Positions 6,726 through 13,179 of a stretch of DNA of 15,608 nucleotides are shown here, piece by piece (position 1 is the stretch's first letter; every line of letters starts with the position of its first letter). Location of the stretch: assembly GCA_030604505.1 (NCBI GenBank), contig JAUVVT010000007.1:1-15608 (forward strand), written 5' to 3'. Position numbers and translations under genes: made by a program. Source of the DNA: a bacterium. Lineage in GTDB: Bacteria > SM23-31 > JAUVVT01. The notes under the pieces were generated by a model that saw only the letters and a program-made list of their open reading frames with translations, was not told where the DNA came from and did no database searches.

Positions 6726-7406
6726 ATGATAATAAAGAATTTCGAAATCTATAAAAAACCCGAAACTCCTTTTAAGGTCTCAAAACCTATTCAGAAAAAT
6801 CCTGCAGTAGACTTTAGGATTGAGGAAAAAATCAGACTGGAGAAGTCTATCATAGTTTCTTTAGTGGTTTGTATTGTAGTATTTTTAATCTTTCCAACAT
6901 ATGAAATCGTTCCTAAGAAAGGTATTCCCGGCTCAAATGTTATAGTTTATACAGACGTGATACCACAAACTTCGCAATCTGCTCAAAGAAGACGACAGCC
7001 GGAAAGACCCGCAGTTCCCATTCCGGCAGAAACTGAGGAAATGGCTGAAGATGTTACAATCGACTTTGAAAATATCAGCTTTAGCGACCTGCCACCGCTG
7101 CCGGGAAATATTAGAGGTGTACCAAATGTTACAATCGGTCCCAGAATCATTAAACAGGTACTGCCAGCAATACCCAGAAAAGACAATAAAAAGGGAATTA
7201 AAGGTACAATAAATATCAGTCTGGAGATCGATGCTGACGGGAAAGTAATCGATGTCATAGTTTTAAAATCAACGATTGATAATCCCGAGGTTGTTAAAGC
7301 TGTGGTTGATGCCGCCTATAGATGTCTTTTTGTTCCGGCAAGAAGAGGTTCAAAAAATGTTAAGGACAGAACTTTCCTTAAATATGATATAGATTATTCA
7401 AGATAA
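6726..7406 (+). CDS. Divergent TonB-family energy transducer (second copy)
   Basis: Second TonB-like protein. It has a longer cytoplasmic N-terminus (~40 aa, basic), an anchor IIVSLVVCIVVFLIFP (42-57), and a linker that is much less proline-rich than in the first copy but keeps the motif RPAVPIPAETEEMAEDVTID (94-113). The C-terminal domain (~138-224) shows the TonB fold pattern KGTINISLEIDADGKVIDVI and CLFVPARRG, but has VLPAIP where the first copy has KYPPIA. It has no ExbB/ExbD of its own here, so it may use the upstream pair or work with the following SPOR protein. No Shine-Dalgarno precedes the ATG at 6726. TonB-family membership is firm; its specific partner is unknown. Confidence 0.82.
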   Translation: MIIKNFEIYKKPETPFKVSKPIQKNPAVDFRIEEKIRLEKSIIVSLVVCIVVFLIFPTYEIVPKKGIPGSNVIVYTDVIPQTSQSAQRRRQPERPAVPIPAETEEMAEDVTIDFENISFSDLPPLPGNIRGVPNVTIGPRIIKQVLPAIPRKDNKKGIKGTINISLEIDADGKVIDVIVLKSTIDNPEVVKAVVDAAYRCLFVPARRGSKNVKDRTFLKYDIDYSR

Positions 7407-7419
7407 AATTATATCTATT

Positions 7420-8118
7420 ATGCCGTCAATATATTATAAAATAAAATATCTTAGCTTGCCAATACTAATAATTCTTGTTTTTTACTGCGCAACTCAAAAA
7501 ACTACCACAACAGCTAAGTATATACAGCCCCCTGAAGAAGAAAAGTATAAGGCTGCCGAGAAAGAAAAGGTGGAAACGGAAAAAAAAGAAACATTACCTG
7601 TTCCTGCAGATGAAAGAATTAATTATAAAATACAGATTTTTGCATCCAGTGATAAAGAATCTTCCCTATATGAAGCAAATAAACTGCCTGCAGAATTATC
7701 TCTGAACGAAGAGATTATAAATGAAGATAATTTATGGAAGGTGCAGGTTGGCTCATTTATTGAAAGAAAAGAAGCCGAGGTATATAGAGAAAAATTAAAA
7801 AGTCTTGGATGGAAGGATGCTTTTATTGTCGATATAACAGGAAAATATTTTTCGGTAAGTAAAGACGATGAGAAGGTATCGATTTATAACTATTTAAGTG
7901 TCCAGGTATTGGCATCAGAAAATAGGGCGGAAGCAAGGTCATTAATGAAAAACCTGATTGACCTCAAGTTTGAAAATACATATATTGTTTTTGAAAAAAA
8001 CTTGTGGAAAGTGAGAGTGGGAAGATTTGGTAAAAGAGTTGATGTTGAGAGATGTATGAGCAAGCTGAAGAATATTGGATTCAAAGATTGCTGGATAGTT
8101 GAAACAAGTGGGCAGTAG
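7420..8118 (+). CDS. SPOR-domain envelope protein (two SPOR domains)
   Basis: Probable envelope protein binding denuded peptidoglycan glycan strands through SPOR domains. The N-terminal hydrophobic segment YLSLPILIILVFYC (10-23) ends at a cysteine, suggesting a lipoprotein, but FYC is not a canonical lipobox, so a plain membrane anchor is also possible. A Lys/Glu-rich linker (~36-60) follows. SPOR-like domain 1 spans ~67-140 (YKIQIFASSDKESSLYEA, NLWKVQVGSFIERKEAE) and domain 2 ~158-229 (YLSVQVLASENRAEARSL, NLWKVRVGRFGKRVDVE). The two are internal duplicates sharing NLWKV(Q/R)VG. It starts 13 bases after the second tonB stop without a clear ribosome-binding site, so both genes probably share a transcript. 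Confidence 0.85.
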   Translation: MPSIYYKIKYLSLPILIILVFYCATQKTTTTAKYIQPPEEEKYKAAEKEKVETEKKETLPVPADERINYKIQIFASSDKESSLYEANKLPAELSLNEEIINEDNLWKVQVGSFIERKEAEVYREKLKSLGWKDAFIVDITGKYFSVSKDDEKVSIYNYLSVQVLASENRAEARSLMKNLIDLKFENTYIVFEKNLWKVRVGRFGKRVDVERCMSKLKNIGFKDCWIVETSGQ

Positions 8119-8162
8119 CTTTCATAAAAATTCAGAAATCCCCTGCCAAAAAGTAATTAAGA

Positions 8163-8199
8163 ATTTTCCCCTTTTCCAAAGGGGGACGAAGGGGGATTT
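8163..8199. repeat. G/C-run palindromic intergenic element
   Basis: CCCCTTT (8168-8174), loop TCC, AAAGGGG (8178-8184) followed by GACGAAGGGGGATTT. This CCCCTTT/AAAGGGG plus trailing GGGGGA format resembles dispersed intergenic palindromes found in many FCB genomes. It could weakly terminate the SPOR transcript, but no T run follows on the plus strand. Confidence 0.5.
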
Positions 8200-8268
8200 A
8201 TTTAAACAATAAAGTACAGCTCAATATTTAATAAAATATAGAATCATCACACTAACCTGATTACTTAA

Positions 8269-8274
8269 TATAAT
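8269..8274 (+). promoter_or_regulatory. Candidate -10 box upstream of the sigma-factor gene
   Basis: Perfect TATAAT at 8269-8274, with no good -35 hexamer at 16-18 bases. Initiation near 8281 would yield a ~113-nt leader containing both hairpins described below. A competing possibility is an ECF-type promoter at GGAACC (8314-8319) with GTTT 17 bases later (8337-8340), which would be autoregulatory. Confidence 0.35.
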
Positions 8275-8313
8275 AGCTTTTCAAAGACGACTAAATAAAA
8301 ATAATAAACATTA

Positions 8314-8387
8314 GGAACCTTTTTAAACTTTATTTTGTTTTAGTGATAAAAGGTTCCACCTCCTTTGTTTAAAAAAAAACGAGGTGG
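8314..8387 (+). promoter_or_regulatory. Structured leader of the sigma-factor gene sequestering its ribosome-binding site
   Basis: Stem I: GGAACCTTTT (8314-8323) / AAAAGGTTCC (8348-8357), 10 bp perfect. Stem II: CCACCTC (8356-8362) / GAGGTGG (8381-8387), 7 bp perfect, with an A-rich loop. The 3' arm of stem II contains the only plausible Shine-Dalgarno (GAGGTG, 7 bases before the GTG start), so stem II would block translation. The 5' arm extends as CACCTCCTTT (8357-8366), the same string as the anti-Shine-Dalgarno tail of 16S rRNA. A third pairing, AAAGG (8349-8353) / CCTTT (8362-8366), competes with both stems. The structures are seen in sequence; translational control (thermometer, ligand or protein switch) is inferred. 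Confidence 0.6.
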
Positions 8388-8393
8388 CAGAAA

Positions 8394-8969
8394 GTGAGCA
8401 GCAAATCAGGGAATAACAATAGAGAAAAATTCGGAAAAGAAGCTTCAATGCATATAGATTCATTATATAATTATTCTTTGAGTCTGACCAGAAATCCGGA
8501 TGATGCAAAAGACCTTGTCCAGGAAACCTTCTTCAAAGCATATAAGTTTTTTCACCAATTTCAGGAAGGCACGAGTATTAAAGCATGGCTCTTTAGGATA
8601 TTAAAGAATACTTTTATAAATTTATACAGAAAACGTGTTAGAGAACCTGAAATGGTAAATTATGAAAATGTAGAACCTTTTATTGACCTTTTAAAAGACG
8701 ATAAAGGAGATATTTCAATAGTAGCAGAAGATAATATTTTAAATAAATATCTAAGTGATGAAATATCTTCTGCCATAAATAACCTCCCCGATGATTTTAA
8801 AATGGTAGTATTATTATCCGACCTTGAAGGATTTTCATATAAGGAAATAGCCGATATAATGGATTGTCCCATCGGTACTGTGCGCTCAAGGTTAGCAAGG
8901 GGCAGAAGAATGTTACAAAAAAATCTTTTGGATTATGCATTAAATGAAGGTATTATTAAAGGAAAATAA
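8394..8969 (+). CDS. ECF sigma factor (RpoE/SigR-like, sigma-70 family)
   Basis: Extracytoplasmic-function sigma factor with the minimal two-domain layout. Region 2 is ~22-85: LYNYSLSLTRNPDDAKDLVQ, ETFFKAYKFFHQF and IKAWLFRILKNTFINLYRK, strongly resembling the SigR/SigH-type ECF factors paired with zinc anti-sigma factors. Region 4 is ~125-178: NNLPDDFKMVVLLSDLEGFS and the helix-turn-helix YKEIADIMDCPIGTVRSRLA. GTG at 8394 follows GAGGTG with 7-base spacing. The next in-frame ATG (8448) would still keep region 2 but lacks a ribosome-binding site. The gene lies 2 bases before its anti-sigma factor. Likely held inactive by that factor until an envelope or redox/metal signal, and possibly controlled translationally by the leader. 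Confidence 0.93.
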   Translation: MSSKSGNNNREKFGKEASMHIDSLYNYSLSLTRNPDDAKDLVQETFFKAYKFFHQFQEGTSIKAWLFRILKNTFINLYRKRVREPEMVNYENVEPFIDLLKDDKGDISIVAEDNILNKYLSDEISSAINNLPDDFKMVVLLSDLEGFSYKEIADIMDCPIGTVRSRLARGRRMLQKNLLDYALNEGIIKGK

Positions 8970-8971
8970 AA

Positions 8972-9682
8972 ATGAACTGCATTGAATGTCAAGAAAACAT
9001 TACTCCGTATATCGATAATGAACTCGATGGAAAAACAGAAAAAGAAGTCAAGAGTCATTTTGATATATGTGAGAAATGCAGAAATTATTACAAAGCAGAG
9101 TCTCAAATAAAACTATCCGTCAAAAATCATTTCAAAAAAGTTTCTGCACCGGATGATTTAAAAGAGAATATCACAAGAAGTTTTGATGCTTCTTTGAATA
9201 AGAATTCTGTTTCCCGGACAAGGTTTTTATCATCCCTTCAGCCGTTTTATGGATTTGCAGCTGCTGCCGTCTTGTTAATTGCACTTGTCTCAATATTAAT
9301 GATTAAACCATGGCAGGGAAAAACAATCGAAATTTCTCAAATTCATCTGCCTGATGATTTTGTGTATGTTTCTAAAAATGAAAACAAAATTACTATTGAA
9401 GGAGAAGTTGTTTGTCTTTGCTGTGAAATGCATAAAAAGGGTGCTCACGCAGCATGCAAAAAATATGGTCATACTTACGGAATAAAAGCAGATAACGGTG
9501 TCTACTGGACGATTATGAAAAATGATAAAGGAGCAGACATAATCGACCACAAAGAACTTGTCGGAACCAGAATCCGACTAACAGGATGGTTCTATCTTGA
9601 CTATAATTATATTGACCTTGACAGATTTGAACCCGTAGTATATGCACGGTCTAATTCGAATTCTCTTGCTTTGAATGAATAG
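8972..9682 (+). CDS. Transmembrane zinc-finger anti-sigma factor with Cys/His-rich outer domain
   Basis: Predicted antagonist of the adjacent sigma factor. The cytoplasmic N-terminus has a ZAS zinc finger: H29-x3-C33-x2-C36 (HFDICEKC) plus C3/C6 (MNCIEC). One membrane helix, YGFAAAAVLLIALVSILMI (~93-111), is followed by an outer domain (~115-225) with a dense cluster C148, C150, C151, H154, H159, C162, H167 (VVCLCCEMHKKGAHAACKKY, then GH) and a beta-rich remainder (KELVGTRIRLTGWFYLDYNY). The cluster suggests metal or thiol sensing; the remainder resembles small predicted OB-like periplasmic domains with a C...H...C...GH pattern. It starts 2 bases after the sigma stop, with AAAGGA (8958-8963) inside the sigma gene, so the two are translationally linked. 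ZAS identity is firm; the sensing role is inference. Confidence 0.85.
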   Translation: MNCIECQENITPYIDNELDGKTEKEVKSHFDICEKCRNYYKAESQIKLSVKNHFKKVSAPDDLKENITRSFDASLNKNSVSRTRFLSSLQPFYGFAAAAVLLIALVSILMIKPWQGKTIEISQIHLPDDFVYVSKNENKITIEGEVVCLCCEMHKKGAHAACKKYGHTYGIKADNGVYWTIMKNDKGADIIDHKELVGTRIRLTGWFYLDYNYIDLDRFEPVVYARSNSNSLALNE

Positions 9683-9720
9683 TTTCCCCCGATTCATTAT
9701 TAGGCGGGCATTAAATTTTT
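9674..9720. terminator. Weak stem-loop between convergent anti-sigma and dnaA genes
   Basis: AATGAAT (9674-9680) / ATTCATT (9692-9698) with an 11-nt loop overlaps the anti-sigma stop codon; a second short pairing CCCG (9688-9691) / CGGG (9705-9708) competes, and a T run (9715-9721) follows. This is the only termination-like structure in the 52-base convergent gap. Confidence 0.3.
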
Positions 9721-9734
9721 TGGAATGAAATCTT

Positions 9735-11069
9735 CTATAAATACTCAATCTTTTTCTGCAGATTTTCGACAACATCTCTTAATTTTGGCTCATCTTCTAT
9801 TTTCGCTTCAACGGTTTTTAAAGCATGTATTACTGTCGAATGGTCTTTGCCGCCGTGTAGCAGACCGATTGTTTTAAGAGAATTACTTGTAATTTTTTTC
9901 GACAGGTACATAGAAAGCATCCTTGCATTTGCCACTTCCTGTTTCCTCGTTTTCGCTCGCAGTAAATCTACCGGCAAATCGTAATATTGACTCACTACCT
10001 TCTGTATATTTTCAATGCTGATATTTATTGATATGGGCTTGGCAATATCTTTCAGTATTTGTCTTGTTAATTCAGTAGAAAGAATTTTATCGGTTAAGGA
10101 AGCATATGCAAGAAGTTTTATAAGTGCTCCCTCAAGTTCTCTAATATTGGAAGTAATGTGATTAGCAATAAATTCCGCAATCTCCTGGTCAAGACCTATT
10201 CCTTCTTCTTCGGCTTTCTTATGTAAAATAGCTATTCTTGTTTCAAGGTCAGGAGGCTGAATATCTACCACCAGACCCGATTGAAATCTTGATACGAGTC
10301 TCTCTTCCAAACCTTTTAATTCTGAAGGAGGTCTGTCGCATGATAATACAATCTGTTTATTTTGATGATGAAGTGTATTGAAGGTATGGAAAAATTCCTC
10401 CTGCGTTCGCTCTTTATCGATAAAAAATTGAACATCATCAACCAAAATAAGGTCTATTGAACGATAAATCTCAGAAAATTTATTCGTGCTGCTGTTTTTT
10501 ATTGCATTAATAAAATCTATTGTAAACTTTTCAGATGATACATATAAAATCTTATTTGTAGTTCTCTCAATTTGTGCGAAGTTTCCAATTGCCTGAATCA
10601 AATGAGTTTTTCCCAGACCAACTCCACCATAAACTAAAAGAGGATTATAACTGGTTTTCCCCGGAGATTCTGCCACTGCAAGAGAAGCCGCTTTCGCAAA
10701 CTGATTGCTCGAACCCTCAATAAAACTGTCGAAGGTGTATCTCTTATTCAGCTGAGTTTCATTATCGGGTATTCTGAATTTCTCTCTAATTGTCTCTGTC
10801 GGTTGATATTCGCCATTATCTTTATTTTCAATAACATATTTCAGTCTTAGCTCTTCACCCGTAGTTTCATATAAAACTTTTTGTATAAGCTCAGAATAAT
10901 GTTCCTCTATCCATTCATAAAAAAATTGGTTTGGCACCTGAATTAAAAGAATGCTGTCTTCCAATTTTAATGGTACTATTGGATTAAACCATGTCTTAAA
11001 ACTCTGACTTGGAATATTACTCTGTATTATCTCTTTACATTCTGACCAGATTAATTCTAACTCTCGCAT
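9735..11069 (-). CDS. dnaA: Chromosomal replication initiator protein DnaA
   Basis: AAA+ initiator that binds DnaA boxes and opens the chromosomal origin. All four regions are present: domain I (~1-80, LIWSECKEIIQSNI, FKTWFNPIVPL), a short linker (~81-105), the AAA+ domain (~106-330) with Walker A GGVGLGKTHL (148-157), Walker B LILVDDVQF (207-215), arginine-finger region ERLVSRFQSGL (256-266) and sensor-2 SNIRELEGAL (307-316), and domain IV (~348-444) with the DnaA signature GGKDHSTVIHA (406-416). At 444 aa it is full length. ATG at 11069-11067 has only a weak AGG upstream. The neighbouring dnaN/recF/rpmH genes usual in many bacteria are absent; the gene faces a 643-bp gene-free region with DnaA boxes. 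Confidence 0.98.
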   Translation of the reverse strand: MRELELIWSECKEIIQSNIPSQSFKTWFNPIVPLKLEDSILLIQVPNQFFYEWIEEHYSELIQKVLYETTGEELRLKYVIENKDNGEYQPTETIREKFRIPDNETQLNKRYTFDSFIEGSSNQFAKAASLAVAESPGKTSYNPLLVYGGVGLGKTHLIQAIGNFAQIERTTNKILYVSSEKFTIDFINAIKNSSTNKFSEIYRSIDLILVDDVQFFIDKERTQEEFFHTFNTLHHQNKQIVLSCDRPPSELKGLEERLVSRFQSGLVVDIQPPDLETRIAILHKKAEEEGIGLDQEIAEFIANHITSNIRELEGALIKLLAYASLTDKILSTELTRQILKDIAKPISINISIENIQKVVSQYYDLPVDLLRAKTRKQEVANARMLSMYLSKKITSNSLKTIGLLHGGKDHSTVIHALKTVEAKIEDEPKLRDVVENLQKKIEYL

Positions 11070-11080
11070 TGATTTTAACC

Positions 11081-11111
11081 TATGTTAATTATTGCTTTAA
11101 GTATGTTAATT
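11081..11111. repeat. Direct repeat TATGTTAATT in the dnaA leader
   Basis: TATGTTAATT at 11081-11090 and 11102-11111, start to start 21 bases (two helical turns), 12-42 bases upstream of the dnaA ATG. The core TTAACATA recurs in opposite orientation at 11531-11538 beside the best DnaA box. Possible autoregulatory site. Confidence 0.45.
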
Positions 11112-11133
11112 TCTTACACGATAAATTATCTGA

Positions 11134-11162
11134 AATGTATATCTGCTCTATTTACCGTTCAA
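11134..11162 (-). promoter_or_regulatory. Putative dnaA promoter
   Basis: On the minus strand TTGAAC (11162-11157), 17-base spacer, TACATT (11139-11134). The transcript would start near 11127, leaving a ~58-nt leader that includes the repeated AATTAACATA motif. Confidence 0.4.
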
Positions 11163-11291
11163 TACTGAAATAAGATGAATTTTTACTCTTAATAAATCGT
11201 AAATCTCGTTGAGTCTTATAGATATATAAGCAAAACTTGAGAACAATTTTTCTGTTAAAAAACGCCTGTTTTAAAATTTTTTATTAAAAAC

Positions 11292-11712
11292 TTATCAACA
11301 TAAAAATAATAATCCCCTCAGGCATAATTTTGACAACAATTTTTTATCAAAATTTGAATAAAAATTATCAACAGTTTTAATGATTAAAGAGCGGATTCAC
11401 TAAATCGTGAATATACAAGACGCTAATACTCATTTCCCCTGATTTTTTACACATATTTTATAATTGGGAAAGTCATAAGTACAATAATTATAAAGGAAGG
11501 GTTTTTTTAACAAAAGTTATCCACATTTTATTAACATATATTTCTGGTCTTTTTTCCTACTTCAAAATATATATCAGGTATTAAAAGTCAAGGAAAAAAA
11601 ATTAAAAATTTTAATACTCAAGTTTTTAAAGAGTTTACTTTTTGTCTATTTATTCATATATTAATCAATTAATATTTTTTTTAATTTTTCAGTAAAAAAT
11701 ATATGGCGTAAG
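11292..11712. other. Probable replication origin (oriC) next to dnaA
   Basis: DnaA boxes, all on the plus strand: TTATCAACA (11292-11300), TTATCAACA (11365-11373), the perfect consensus TTATCCACA (11517-11525), and a weaker TTATTAACA (11528-11536) starting 11 bases after the consensus box. From ~11526 to 11700 the sequence is almost entirely A/T, suiting a DNA-unwinding element. A small hairpin ATTCAC (11395-11400) / GTGAAT (11407-11412) lies between the second and third boxes. No gene lies in 11070-11712. Origin function is inferred from boxes, AT content and dnaA adjacency. Confidence 0.7.
11517..11525 (+). promoter_or_regulatory. Consensus DnaA box TTATCCACA
   Basis: Exact 9/9 match to the strong R1-type DnaA box, about 450 bases upstream of the dnaA start, bordering the AT-rich candidate unwinding element. 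Confidence 0.85.
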
Positions 11713-13059
11713 TTGCGGAAATTATTAAAATTAAAAAAGAATAATGTTTTTGAAGTTTTTGGTTGGTCGATGTATGACTTTGCAAATTCTGCATTTGCGA
11801 CCACAATACTTGCCGTGATTTTTAACGCCTACTTCGTAGATAAGGTAGCCGGCGGGAAAGAAGGGGTAGATATTAGTTTGTTATTATTTAAAATACATCT
11901 CCCCGGTTCTTCTTTATATAGTTTTATCTTATCTATTTCAATGTTTATAGTAGCTGTCTCGGGTCCTCTGCTTGGGGCAATTGCCGATTTTTCAGCTTCA
12001 AAGAAAAAATTTCTATTTATTTATTGCTATTCAGGTTGTTTATTTACAGCACTTTTATACTTTGTCAGGGAAGGTGATTATATCCTCGGTTCGATTATTT
12101 TTATTCTGGCATGCATCGGATTTGAAGGCGGAAATATATTTTATAATGCCTTTATTTCAGAAATTGCTGATAAATCTGATATGGGAAAAGTCTCCGGTCT
12201 TGGATGGGCTGTCGGATATATCGGCGGTGGTGCCTGCCTGATGTTAAATCTGATTATGCTGAAATTCCCTCATTTTTTGGGATTTTCAAAGGATTATTTT
12301 TCCGTCCAGAGCTGTTTCATATCCGTCGCAGTCTGGTGGGCTCTGTTCTCTATACCCGTATTCTTGCTGGTGAAGGAACAAGTACAAAAATCCAAACTCC
12401 CGGATGGAAAATCATATTTTAATATAGGAATTGGCAGATTAAAAAGCACCTTTAAAAAAATAAAAAATTATAAAGAGCTTGTAAAGTTTCTGACAGCATT
12501 CTTAATATATAATGACGGAATACAGACGGTAATAGTAATGGCTTCTATTTTTGGTGCGCAGGTGTTGGGAATGAATAATACCGAACGTATCATCTATTTT
12601 TTAGCCATACAGGGAACCGCTGTTGTGGGTTCAATGTTTTTTGGATATCTGGCTGATAAAATCAATAATAAAAAGACTATTTTGATAACCCTGTTTGTCT
12701 GGTGTCTGATTGTTATATGGGCTTATTTTCTTGGAATATTTCTGAAGCCGATTTATGAATTCTGGATAATTGGAATTCTTGCTGGATTGGTTATGGGCGG
12801 CAGTCAGGCAGCTTCACGCTCAATGCAGGGCTCATTTACTCCCGAAAAAAACAGTGCCGAATTTTTCGGATTCTATGCAATCGCAGGGAGGTTTGCATCC
12901 ATCGCTGGACCCATCATATATGGCTCAATTATATGGGCTACGGGAAATTTAAAAACAGGAATCGTTTCTCTTGTTATCTTCTTCGTCGTGGGAAGTATCT
13001 TATTAATGTGTGTTAATGAAGAAGAGGGTATTAAACAATCCGAAAATATTATCAGTTAA
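11713..13059 (+). CDS. MFS transporter, UMF1 family (Atg22-like)
   Basis: Inner-membrane major facilitator of the UMF1 (unknown major facilitator 1) family, related to fungal vacuole effluxer Atg22; bacterial substrate unknown. The family N-terminal signature is clear: GWSMYDFANSAFAT (17-30). About twelve membrane helices can be traced, with a central hydrophilic loop (~225-262, PDGKSYFNIGIGRLKSTFKK) between two six-helix halves. The second half contains GLVMGGSQAASRSMQGSFTP and FFGFYAIAGRFASIAGPIIY, both family-typical. The start is uncertain: TTG at 11713 gives a normal ~16-aa lead-in, no in-frame ATG precedes the signature, and no Shine-Dalgarno is visible. It is transcribed away from dnaA across the origin region. 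Confidence 0.9.
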   Translation: MRKLLKLKKNNVFEVFGWSMYDFANSAFATTILAVIFNAYFVDKVAGGKEGVDISLLLFKIHLPGSSLYSFILSISMFIVAVSGPLLGAIADFSASKKKFLFIYCYSGCLFTALLYFVREGDYILGSIIFILACIGFEGGNIFYNAFISEIADKSDMGKVSGLGWAVGYIGGGACLMLNLIMLKFPHFLGFSKDYFSVQSCFISVAVWWALFSIPVFLLVKEQVQKSKLPDGKSYFNIGIGRLKSTFKKIKNYKELVKFLTAFLIYNDGIQTVIVMASIFGAQVLGMNNTERIIYFLAIQGTAVVGSMFFGYLADKINNKKTILITLFVWCLIVIWAYFLGIFLKPIYEFWIIGILAGLVMGGSQAASRSMQGSFTPEKNSAEFFGFYAIAGRFASIAGPIIYGSIIWATGNLKTGIVSLVIFFVVGSILLMCVNEEEGIKQSENIIS

Positions 13060-13092
13060 AATTAATTATAAAATTATATAATCACATATTTT

Positions 13093-13144
13093 TTGACATT
13101 TAGAATTTTATCCCGATTACCAAACGACGAAAAATTAATATAGT
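13093..13144 (+). promoter_or_regulatory. Possible promoter of the transglutaminase-like gene
   Basis: A perfect TTGACA at 13093-13098 has only a poor -10 at 17 bases (ATTACC). Alternatively TTACCA (13117-13122), 16 bases, TATAGT (13139-13144). At least one start between the two genes is plausible given the 120-base gap; no terminator is evident after the transporter. Confidence 0.3.
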
Positions 13145-13179
13145 CTTTAGGATGTAAAAAATATAAGGAGAAATTAATT

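Noticed and set aside
9305..9550. Minus-strand open frame within the anti-sigma gene
   Set aside because: Overlaps the conserved Cys/His domain of the plus-strand gene and has no start signal or domain.
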